A DNA stretch of 17,105 bases from Cudoniella acicularis. Taxonomy: Eukaryota; Ascomycota; Leotiomycetes; Helotiales; Helotiaceae. A program made the translations under genes and the position numbers. Below the pieces are notes generated by a model. It saw nothing but the letters and a program-made list of their open reading frames with translations, was not told the origin of the DNA and searched no databases. The stretch spans positions 1 to 17,105 of the forward strand of contig JAAMPI010001249.1 of the NCBI GenBank assembly GCA_013054445.1, read 5' to 3'. How positions within the stretch are numbered: position 1 is the stretch's first letter; every line of letters starts with the position of its first letter. Positions 9,528 through 17,105 of this stretch are shown one piece after another.

Positions 9528-10891
9528 ATGTCTCTCTCACTCATTCTGTCCGTGGTCTCTCTATTACTTCTACAAGTAGACTCTTATATTCTGAAAGTGG
9601 TATTTTGTTGTCCCTATCCTCCTCACCAAGTCTGAGTAGCTACTGAAAATGACAGGCAAATGATTGGGCTCTTCATCAGCAATGCATTGGCATGAACGGA
9701 GGCCAAGACTTCGGGCGCCGAGCGCAGTCATCTGTACTGTTGGTCACGGACAATGCGCGGGATAGTTCTGTTTTGCTTGGCAATGTCAGCATTGTCGTGT
9801 TCGAACTCGAAGACGAAAAGCTAGGAGGTGTCGAGACTCCTAACGGCGTGAGTTTCTGCTTGGTGTCACCCCCCCAAGACTTTCACTTACGACTATGGAC
9901 AGAAGGAGTACTACTGCAATTTCGATAATGTTGCAGCCGGCCTTTGTGCGCCCGAGCAGATGGGAGAGTTCCTCGTCACCAAAGATGCTCGAGCCGCCGC
10001 CGCCAATCCCGTTGTGACAAGAAATTGGCCTCTGGATCAGCCAATGTTCGTCTCCTATCAGGTAAACCAGCCAGGATATTTCTGTGTCGCCTCATTCAGC
10101 CCTACCGGAAGCACATTTTCGCTCACTATGAGTATCACCAATCAAGGCCACCGTCTACCCGCGTTTCGACAGCGTACTTTGGACATTTACCGATGGCTTG
10201 CTCCGATTTCTCTTTCGCTATTCGCTGTCTGGAACTATGCGTGGGCTGTCCAGAGACGGCTTTCTGCCCCGGTATCAATACATGCTTTGGTTTGGCTGTC
10301 AGTCATTGCCATCGCTGCTCGTTGGGTCGCACTTGACTGGTTCGATCAACATATCACTCGTACGAACTCATTGTCAAGACTTCTCGCCTCCACGAACTGC
10401 TTGTTTGTGATTCAGACTATCCTGCTTTTTGCCGCAGCTGTACGCTCTGTTGGGGTCCATTTGGAGACGAAATTGCCTACAACTACCACCTTCATCGCCG
10501 GCGTGCTTTCACTCTTTGCTCCGCAGTCGCAAGCGCCACCGATGCCAAAGTTAAAGACTCGGATCGGTCGCCTCTACTAGTAACAGCTACAATAGGCCTG
10601 TTGGGGGCGATGGTGTCCTTTCGGGCCGTTTTTGCACTACTTCAGGGCCGAAAGAACATTCTCAGACCACGCGAGTGTGCTCGTAGGCTACTTGTCGGTA
10701 GCCTTTGGTTTTTGGGAACCTGTTATGCGACCGTGGCATTCATTAACATCTATGTCTTCTTGTTCGAGCGAAGTACAGGCCATATGTTTGGTTCTCGATT
10801 CTGGATGTGGAGAAGCTTATGGATGGACGTTCCTTACGATTTCCTCAATCTGGCGATTGTTCCGGCAATCATGTTACAGTACGTCGATTGA
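9528..10891 (+). CDS. PTM1 / lung-seven-transmembrane-like membrane protein, apparent frame break
   Basis: Exons 9528-9599, 9656-9847 and 9903 onward are well supported. They give a signal peptide (MSLSLILSVVSLLLLQ), a lumenal part with CNFDNVAAGLCAP, and NQPGYFCV before the first membrane helix. This order is typical of PTM1/GPR107-like proteins, which sit in Golgi or endosomal membranes. Helices follow at about DIYRWLAPISLSLFAVWNY, HALVWLSVIAIAARW and CLFVIQTILLFAA. The reading frame must then change once near 10425-10445 to reach the coding-like frame through 10891, with further helices such as LLVTATIGLLGAM and LWFLGTCYATVAF and a W-rich end. Either one base is missing, perhaps in the T5 run at 10426-10430, or a 56-bp intron (10360-10415, weak donor GTACGA) restores the frame while removing a helix. 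The gene has no CG tract upstream. A sensor or trafficking role is possible, but its link to the peptide cluster is only positional. Confidence 0.65.
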
Positions 10892-11052
10892 GCTATAGAC
10901 AAGGCCCGGAAGTGCAGAGTGAAAGGAACTAGGTCGGCGGTCAGGCCCAGAGGTCTAGTTTATGGTGCTCTAAGCACTCTTTAAGACGTTTCTTCTGACA
11001 AAACCAAATCGATATCAATAGACTTCCCTTTGTGATTATTTCTATAGATATC

Positions 11053-11930
11053 TCAAATCGCATTGCACTCTCCATCTTCACTACCTGGCAACGCTTGATT
11101 CCTCCCCGTCTCGATTACAAAAGAACCATTTTCCACCCGAACTGCTCGGTGGCTCGGATGCCACTGCTCTGCTGGTACATGCCTTTCCTTCGCCCACTGC
11201 AGTATTTTGCTGTAGTCTCGACATGTGTGTGAATTGTCCACCCGTGGCCGCATGCCTTGCACGACGTCGCTCCACTCGAAATAGACCACGCTCACATCTG
11301 CAGCGCACATGATGGCCTGCCGAACCTGATCGACACAATGATCTCAAAGCACGTTAGTGACTGCAATCAACAAGGCACGTTCGAAGTCGCACCTATATGA
11401 AGCCATTTGCAATAGTCAACCGAGCCGTCCGGGTTGTAGAAGTGTTTGTCATAGCGATCTCGGTACAAAGCCATCCTCACAACATCCAGGCAATGCATTT
11501 GATGGAAGACGTCAAGAGTTAGTATATATTCGTCCTCACGGCTAGGCCAGTTGAATCGCGATGTTTCTTCAGGGAGCTTCATCGCCGTTGCTTCGTCCAC
11601 TGTAGTCAAGAGGCCATCAAAATACTGAGCTCTCCAAAGCGCATCGATATCGTCGTTCGGCCATCCTTGGTATGGGCTCTTGTCTTCGCCTCGACTGCGA
11701 GTAAATTTTTGGTGCAAGTACTGTACGTCGTCATTGGCGGGCGAAAAGAGTCGAAGACTTGGATCTTGGAGGGATGGCCTTTGTCTTAGCCAAGTCGTCA
11801 GTACTAGTAGTGAAAAGGCGATATTAATCAAAGTGTATATTAGGACAAGAGGTAGGCGTCTTTTGGTCGTAGGCTCCCAAACACTAGAGTGTTCGAGCAA
11901 GAATTCCTCGTCCGGCTCTCGTTTGTCCAT
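11053..11930 (-). CDS. UstYa-family (DUF3328) oxidative cyclase-like protein
   Basis: Exons are 11930-11393 and 11342-11053, giving 275 residues. The 50-bp intron has donor GTGCGA, a textbook CTAAC branch point and acceptor TGAG. It splits the second motif between HI and DHC. A membrane segment lies at about 25-47 (RLPLVLIYTLINIAFSLLVLTTW). The lumenal domain has DDIDALWRAQYF, then HQMHC at 143-147, RDRYDKHFYN, and HIDHC at 178-182, followed by VDQVRQAIMCAADVSVVYFEW. Near the C-terminus NSHTCRDYSKILQWAKER matches the family's closing block. Both active motifs are complete. It converges with the 7TM gene (161 bp between stops). A CG tract lies 178 bp upstream of its start, in a long gene-free promoter side. 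Confidence 0.88.
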
Positions 11931-12107
11931 GGCACACGACTTGGTTACGGGATTTTCTTTGATCCAATGCTATGGACTGAAGAAGATAAGCCGGCCATCG
12001 GCTCATAATAGCTAGTCGAGGGTGCAACGAGCTGCATAGCACAATTCCCGAGTCTCATCCCGCTGTCTCGATTATTCCGGCCCCAAAGTTAAAATGCCGC
12101 CCGAGTT

Positions 12108-12120
12108 CGCGCGCGCGCGC
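12108..12120. promoter_or_regulatory. (CG)n tract upstream of the 11930 UstYa gene
   Basis: Thirteen bases of pure alternating CG lie 178 bp before the start of the minus-strand UstYa gene, in the sequence GAGTT-tract-TCTGCAG. No plus-strand gene was found on its other side, so here the tract accompanies a single gene. A regulatory role is inferred from recurrence at the other cluster promoters. Confidence 0.45.
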
Positions 12121-13003
12121 TCTGCAGTAATAATGTGCTGGCGCCGCTAAACCGGAAAGAACAATTACCCATTATAGCTTAGTCTCATTTATCCTGTAAC
12201 ACCTCTTTTAGCTCTGTAATAGATGTAAAGGTTCACGTTGAAATGCGATCAGAACGCGAACTCTGGGTAATACCGTCTTTGAATTCAATAAGGAAGGAAA
12301 AGAAGGGATGCTAGCTAAGGGGTAGTAGCTATATATGTAGTTGTCAGCATTGCTTTCTAATTATTGGCAATGCGTGTCTCAACCTATTGGCAATACCCTG
12401 CAAGAGCTTATCGATAGCGAAGCTGAGTCTAACTAAGGGAGTATCCCTTTTCACAGAGTCTACTTCACAGCTAGATGTTGATATTTGCTGACAGGGCGTA
12501 ATCTTAGTGTAAATAGGCTTCAGACGACAACCGGGCTAATGACTGTTACGTCAAAATAGTTATAGAGAGAATGTTACAGGATATGGGGTATTTGATCGAT
12601 TAATTGAAAGATCTCTCTGTATTTCTAATCGAGGGAATATTTCCAGTACAAATAAACAAAGTTGTAGGGGCCTGGGGCAGCAATAAGGCAGCAAGGCCGA
12701 CTGTATAGAACCAAATAATTGGTTAAAAGCCACTGTAACGAGTGATAATTGAGGATATTGACCCTAGGAGAGTGAAAACAAAGTCGAAGGACGGCACCGA
12801 ATAGACCGAATTAGGTGAGACTGATCCTTCTGTTGGAAGCTGATACTGAGGCTCTGGTGCTGAGGTAGGCCATCACGTGATAATTCTCACGCCGCCACAG
12901 GTTCATACGGCGCAGCTGACTTCCATACTCTACAGCACAGTTAGGCACTGCTCTCAACAACGACAGTAACATCGCCAGGCTTGGGAAAATTTACCTTTCA
13001 GAT
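12121..13003. other. Gene-free spacer between the 11930 UstYa gene and the precursor
   Basis: About 880 bp with no substantial frame on either strand and no recognisable family. It is moderately AT-rich with short repeats such as TATTGGCAAT near 12363 and 12386. It should contain the distal promoter of the 11930 gene and the 3' end of the precursor transcript. I see no RNA gene or degraded UstYa motif in it. Confidence 0.5.
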
Positions 13004-13483
13004 CTACTCCTCGTACTCGCCGTAGTTTTTGGTCCATGGAATAGCGATCGACGGGCCATCGGTGCTTCGCTTCTCCTCATATTCGCCGTAGTTCTTGGTC
13101 CACGGGATGGCAATTGAGGGGCCATCAGTGCTTCGCTTCTCCTCGTCATATTCGCCNTAGTTCTTGGTCCATGGGATGGCAATGGAAGGACCATCGGTGC
13201 TCCGCTTCTTCTCGTCATAATCACCATAGTTCTTCGTCCACGGAATTGCAATCGAAGGGCCGTCGGTGCTTCGCTTCTCCTCATACTCGCCGTAGTTCTT
13301 GGTCCATGGGATTGCAATGGAAGGACCATCGGTGCTTCGCTTCTCCTCGTACTCGCCGTAGTTCTTGGTCCATGGAATAGCGATGGATGGACCATCAGTG
13401 CTTCGCTTCTCTGGAGTCTCGACCGGTGCTGCCACGACGACAGCAACGCTGCTGATCGCACAAGCGAGGACGGAGAGCTTCAT
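13004..13483 (-). CDS. Dikaritin-type RiPP precursor with six Kex2-bounded repeats
   Basis: A single-exon gene of 159 residues. It begins with a signal peptide (MKLSVLACAISSVAVVVAA) and a short spacer ending in KR. Then come six units, each starting STDGPSIAIPWTKNYG and ending in an acidic stretch, separated by KR at residues 26-27, 48-49, 70-71, 93-94, 116-117 and 138-139. Kex2-type protease would release six almost identical peptides of 20-21 residues. This architecture (signal peptide, tandem cores, KR spacers) is that of UstA, PhomA and epichloecyclin precursors, whose cores are macrocyclised by UstYa proteins. Seven such genes surround it. The Trp, two Tyr and two Ile per unit are candidate cross-link sites. 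Residue 109 in unit 4 is undefined because of N at 13156; the codon is TAN, so it is Tyr or a stop, and Tyr is expected from the other units. It is divergent from the 13965 gene across a CG-tract promoter. Confidence 0.92.
   Translation of the reverse strand: MKLSVLACAISSVAVVVAAPVETPEKRSTDGPSIAIPWTKNYGEYEEKRSTDGPSIAIPWTKNYGEYEEKRSTDGPSIAIPWTKNYGDYDEKKRSTDGPSIAIPWTKNXGEYDEEKRSTDGPSIAIPWTKNYGEYEEKRSTDGPSIAIPWTKNYGEYEE
13007..13402 (-). repeat. Six tandem coding repeats of 66-69 bp in the precursor
   Basis: Units cover residues 28-47, 50-69, 72-92, 95-115, 118-137 and 140-159, with KR codons between. Units 3 and 4 are one residue longer (DYDEK and EYDEE endings). The STDGPSIAIPWTKN part is the same in all six at the protein level, while third codon positions vary between units. 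Confidence 0.95.
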
Positions 13484-13552
13484 AGTTGGTGGGCTAGATC
13501 TTTGTGCTTAGCGATGGATATGGGGCTATTCACAAGCGATGAACAATAGGTG

Positions 13553-13557
13553 ATTGG
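13553..13557 (-). promoter_or_regulatory. CCAAT box of the precursor promoter
   Basis: On the minus strand the word CCAAT (within AACCAATCACC) lies 70 bp before the precursor start codon, a usual place for a fungal CCAAT-binding-complex site. The assignment rests on the match and position only. Confidence 0.35.
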
Positions 13558-13647
13558 TTTGTGAGTGCTCAGTTCGTTTTAATTCCCCCGAAACTTTTGT
13601 GCTTTACATACAGGCGTGCACTGCGAGCGTGATGGCACTAGTTGCAC

Positions 13648-13661
13648 CGCGCGCGCGCGCG
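13648..13661. promoter_or_regulatory. (CG)n tract in the precursor/UstYa divergent promoter
   Basis: Fourteen bases of pure alternating CG lie between the divergent starts of the precursor (13483, minus, 165 bp away) and the UstYa gene (13965, plus, 304 bp away). The flanks are TGCAC and ACAGTAAC. Occurrence at the promoter of the precursor itself is the strongest reason to connect these tracts with the cluster. Confidence 0.5.
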
Positions 13662-13964
13662 ACAGTAACCCAATATCGCCATACCTGATCTGCATGTTTC
13701 GTGCAGCCTCGTCACATTGACACATCAGCGCTGTTGACTGATCGAGCTGACCTTCCATGTCATACTTCAATCTTGCGAGCAGGCATTGCTCGCCTGTACC
13801 AGCCTCGTCGGCTCACCTTCAGATCATTCGAAAAGCAAGCAGTGCTGAATACGTTATCAGAACGTCGTTTCAGGTACTCAGTCTATCTCTGAGCTCAGTC
13901 GCTTGACATACGTTCCGTTGATCTATCTACCTTGCGTTGATTTCTCCGATCCGGCCTTGGAGAC

Positions 13965-14845
13965 ATGTTTCAGGCCACCATGCAAAAAAGCTATCATAAG
14001 GTCCCAGACAGCGACAGTGAAACAGACTCGACGTATGTTCGCAACCTGGATTGGAACTGGCATAGCATTTGGCAAAAAATCTCTCTCCTTGCCTGGATAC
14101 TGTCAATTTGTCTATGGGCCACATTTCTACCACTCGGCCTACACATCCTACGTCGCGGTCCTGACGACAAAGCCTGCAGCCAACAGCTTTCGGTTTGGTC
14201 GCCCGCATTCCCAGCGATTGAGATCGTGGACAGAAAATTCGAGAATTCTTTCTTCCACGCTTCGCCCTATCGTGGGAAACCAACGGCGAATCTTGAAAAG
14301 GCATGGGACGATCTATGGAATGGTAACGCTCCTCAGTTCGAGCATCAGTATTATTCGCTGACTTCGAGCTCCTTAATAGTTGGCCTTGTTGCCTTCGACG
14401 AAGATAAACTGCCGCTCCTCAACAAATCGAAGACTCAAAACTGGAGAAGAGCGAAAGATGGCCGAGTTTTGGCAAGCCTTGAGGTCTTCCATGACCTACA
14501 CTGTCTCAGTTTTATCCGACAATACACTTACCGAAACGAGTACGACTACTCCGATAATATAGCCTTTGGTGGTGGAGATGAGATGATAAGAGAGGTGAGG
14601 TTTAACGTTGCATCTAATCAGACGACTACTTATCTAATCATGGTGGGCAGCACGTTGATCATTGCATCGAGAGTCTCCGTCTCAAGATCGAATGTACATC
14701 TGATGTGACTCCGTATATGGAAGTCCTCTCTGCACAATCGCCAGGAGGTAGGCAGCTGGATTTTGACACACAGCATCGTTGTCGTAACTTTGACAACATT
14801 CGAGAGTGGTACAAACGAAACACGGTCTCGTGGGCGGAGGCGTAG
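13965..14845 (+). CDS. UstYa-family (DUF3328) oxidative cyclase-like protein
   Basis: Exons are 13965-14322, 14380-14594 and 14651-14845, giving 255 residues. The first intron is 57 bp and contains no in-frame stop, so an unspliced reading stays open. It is inferred from its GTAACG donor, CTGAC branch point and the homologous intron after LWD in the 5133 gene. A membrane segment lies at about 37-63 (WQKISLLAWILSICLWATFLPL). The conserved DEDKLPLLNKSK precedes HDLHC at 157-161. RNEYDYS follows, then HVDHC at 192-196 encoded immediately after the second intron, IESLRLKIECTSDVTPYMEV, and the final QHRCRNFDNIREWYKR. Both motifs are complete. A second ATG 15 bp downstream has a GCCACC context and may be the true start. 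It is the direct divergent partner of the precursor gene, so it is a prime candidate for the first modifying enzyme. Confidence 0.87.
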
Positions 14846-15360
14846 CAAGTCTATATAAGCAATTAAAAGAGTAAAGTAGCAGATTATCTTCCAGTCCTTG
14901 TTCGCGGGTTGGCAAATTGCTCCTCGAGTATTTGACCTTTCATTGTGCAAAACCCAAGTTACGTGGAGCCACTAGTAGGTGACAAAATTCAAATAACCTC
15001 AATTCAAGGTGTAAACAATACTACAAGCACGTCAATATAGCCCTATCAACGCGCGCAACTAGTCGTGGCATACTTCTTGTCAGTTAATTAAAGGCTTACG
15101 AATACAACACTGTCAAAAAAAACTTAATTCTTTAGTATCTATAACAAGTAGTGCAGTATTGATTCTATCCTATCCTATTCTAATGCATATGGCTAATTGG
15201 ACGCGACCTTGATTCCAGTTCTCGGGCTTTGATTAGTTCCCCCGATCCCCGTGGACGTCCTTCGCTTCATCTCCCTCGTCCATGGCCCTAGGACCTACGA
15301 TCCAGCCCCGTCTATACGCCGTCTCGCCAAGGTCTCCGCTAATAAACCACGCTTAAATGC
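14846..15360. other. Right-flank spacer without genes
   Basis: No frame here resembles a known family. The stretch 15190-15350 is less AT-rich than what follows (words such as CCCCGATCCCCGTGG) and could be a remnant of an element or of ordinary unique sequence. It marks the edge of the gene cluster. Confidence 0.45.
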
Positions 15361-17105
15361 TCTTTAATATAAACTTGGAGGGTTTTCAAGTGAAAGAGCC
15401 CTCGGTTTTTGTTATCTTCTTAATTAAAAGAGGTTAAACTACGAGAAGACGCGAAGGCACGCGTTGCTTTTATATAGTTTAATAAAGTAAAGACGCTTTC
15501 CTATTCTTCTTGTCTCTTATTTATTAAATACGTGTTTTCTTTGTCTAATCTACCCTTTTTATTATAATAAGAACTAGTATAGGTGATAATTTATATATTA
15601 ATTAGATAAAGAGGGTAATAGAGCGTAGGGCTCGAACTAAGTAGTTACTCGGCTAGCGTAAGCGAGGTAATATGACTTTTATATAAGTAGTATTATAACA
15701 CTTTTTAACTAAGCGCTATATCTTCCTTACTAAATATAAACAAGTATATTATTGTCTTTAACTCGGCCTTCTAACCCTTCTTTTATACGTTATATAAGTA
15801 TATAGTTATACTATTACGGTAGTTTAAGACGATACGCGTAAGTGTTATATAATTTTAATTACGTGGTGGCCCTTCGCGTATATTAGAACTCAATCATATA
15901 GAACATAAAAATCATCCTCTTCTTCTCTTATTTTTTAAGCCTATAGGTTAAGAGCGCGTTATATACGTATAGGCTTTATACTACTATAGTAGTTTAAGAC
16001 TGTTATACTGAGTTATAGACACGGTGTTGTTACTCTAAATTAGGCTTAATAGGGTTATGTGACTAGTATTTAGTATATAGCCCGCGACTCTATACTCTTA
16101 GTTCTAGCTCTTTAGGCAGCTTATAGGGATACGGTTCGCAGACGTACTCCTATACTAATAGCCTAGCTATAAGGTAAGGTCGGCGCTAGGTTAGTACGTA
16201 TTATAAAGTAGACTAAGTAATCGAGTCTTAGTATAGAAATTAAGGCGTTATAAACAAGGATAAGAATAAGTTATTATTATTATAAAAAGTTAAGTATATA
16301 GCTCCTATTAATAGTAGAAGTACTAGTTTATATAGAACCTTTATTCTCTAGTAAATTATTATTAATATATTAAATTATAATACTAATCGTAAATTATTAC
16401 TCTAATTCCTAAAAGCTATACTGATTTATTACGTAACACTCGTTAAATGATTTCGCTTGTCGCCGCCGAATCGTAACAGTATAATATTATAGATCTAATA
16501 TATCGGCTACGTATAGGGGCACGTAATAAGTACGGCCAGATCTAGACCTATATATATAATAGAATAGCAGAATTGATTCCGAGTAATTCTAGTGCTTTTT
16601 TAGCCCGCTAGCGTACTAGTAAAAGCTATTCTAACCGCTGCTATTATATATAGTATAGGCCTTAAAAGGCTAGAAAGGTTTAAAAGTAATATTAAATCTA
16701 TAATATTAATATTTAAACTATTAAAATACTAGTAAAAGTTAGTAAAGTATTATAATATAGTATTACTTATTTAGGTTAAGTATTGTTAACGCTAAAGGCC
16801 CCTTTACTAGCGTATATACTATACTTTACCGCTATACCTCTATATTTCTTTAACTAAACCTATAACAGATCTGGTGCGAGTCACGTGTCCCGAGCTAGTC
16901 TGTTCTAGGACTAGTCTAGGAGCTACGCTCCCTTAAGACGACAGTCTTTCCTATATCTAGCTTCTTCTCTTCTTCGTCGATAATTCTAAGAAACAGAGAG
17001 TACTACTTGATTTATATTACTTGCGTACGCTATAACAAAACCGAGGAATTAGTCCGGATAGATTATCTTGTAAAAGATCTATTACTTATTACTTAGTATT
17101 AGTAT
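15361..17105. repeat. AT-rich, gene-free block with RIP-like signature
   Basis: The sequence becomes strongly AT-rich and full of TA steps, with frequent stops in all frames. CA and TG steps are scarce: the 60-base stretches 15781-15840 and 16321-16380 contain none of either, while CG steps remain. This is what CpA-directed repeat-induced point mutation leaves in old transposon copies of ascomycetes. The original element cannot be named from what is left. The block continues past the right edge. Confidence 0.75.

Noticed and set aside
9944..10336. 130-codon plus-strand frame overlapping the 7TM gene
   Set aside because: It lies in another frame of a stretch where the PTM1-like frame is clearly coding, and has no membrane helices or family features.
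13007..13402. Regular repeats that might suggest a CRISPR array
   Set aside because: The repeats are contiguous, in frame and protein-coding, with no spacers, and the genome is fungal.
12991..13461. Second long repetitive frame across the precursor (and a plus-strand one at 13114-13380)
   Set aside because: These are alternate-frame shadows of the in-phase 66-bp repeats. Only the 13483-13004 frame has a signal peptide and KR sites.
14323..14379. Treating this stretch as coding in the 13965-14845 gene, since it is in frame and has no stop
   Set aside because: It has donor, branch point and acceptor, its translation is unlike the paralogs, and the 5133 gene has an intron at the same place.
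15050..15056. Short CGCGCGC run in the right flank as a fifth promoter tract
   Set aside because: It is only 7 bp and has no gene next to it; the four promoter tracts are 13-17 bp.
15625..15645. tRNA B-box-like word on the minus strand (GTTCGAGCCC)
   Set aside because: The flanks cannot form a T-stem or acceptor stem and no A box was seen at the right distance; chance or a decayed remnant.

Overview
The window looks like nuclear DNA of a filamentous ascomycete (Pezizomycotina). Its genes carry many short GT-AG introns of about 46-64 bp with CTNAY-type branch points, its proteins belong to fungal secondary-metabolite families, and the right end is AT-rich with the TpA-high, CpA/TpG-poor signature of repeat-induced point mutation (RIP). 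Species cannot be told from the sequence. One N at 13156 shows that the assembly has unresolved bases.

Main content: a compact gene cluster of the ustiloxin/phomopsin/epichloecyclin (dikaritin) type, that is, a fungal RiPP (ribosomally made, post-translationally modified peptide) locus. Its core is a small secreted precursor gene (13004-13483, minus) with a signal peptide followed by six near-identical 20-21-residue units, each bounded by Lys-Arg Kex2 sites. Around it are seven separate UstYa-family (DUF3328) genes: 2618-3579 (-), 3929-4790 (-), 5133-6065 (+), 7068-8020 (-), 8331-9249 (+), 11053-11930 (-) and 13965-14845 (+). Each has one N-terminal membrane segment and two HxxHC-type sites, although two of the seven have lost key residues. 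UstYa proteins are known to perform oxidative macrocyclisation of Kex2-released core peptides. The likely scheme is secretory-pathway entry, Kex2 cleavage into up to six copies, and oxidative cross-linking by several UstYa enzymes.

Layout from the left: 1-732, no confident gene; 733-2523, an intact six-exon amidase-signature hydrolase; 2618-6065, three UstYa genes; 6139-6953, an 815-bp non-autonomous hAT-like element with 12-bp terminal inverted repeats and an 8-bp target duplication; 7068-9249, a divergent UstYa pair; 9528-10891, a PTM1/lung-seven-transmembrane-like membrane protein with an apparent frame break; 11053-11930, a sixth UstYa gene; 12121-13003, no gene seen; 13004-14845, the precursor and seventh UstYa gene as a divergent pair; 14846-17105, no genes, with RIP-like sequence from about 15361.

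Regulatory observation: four pure (CG)n tracts of 13-17 bp lie in the upstream regions of the precursor and five of the UstYa genes that serve it: three in the middle of divergent promoters and one upstream of 11930. None lies upstream of the amidase, the 2618-3579 gene or the 7TM gene. They may be a cluster-specific cis element. No tyrosinase, cytochrome P450, S41 peptidase, methyltransferase, transporter or transcription factor of the kinds found in characterised dikaritin clusters is visible here. They may lie outside the window, or the product may rely on UstYa enzymes alone. All gene models are hand-spliced from the sequence and each stays in frame overall, except the 7TM gene.
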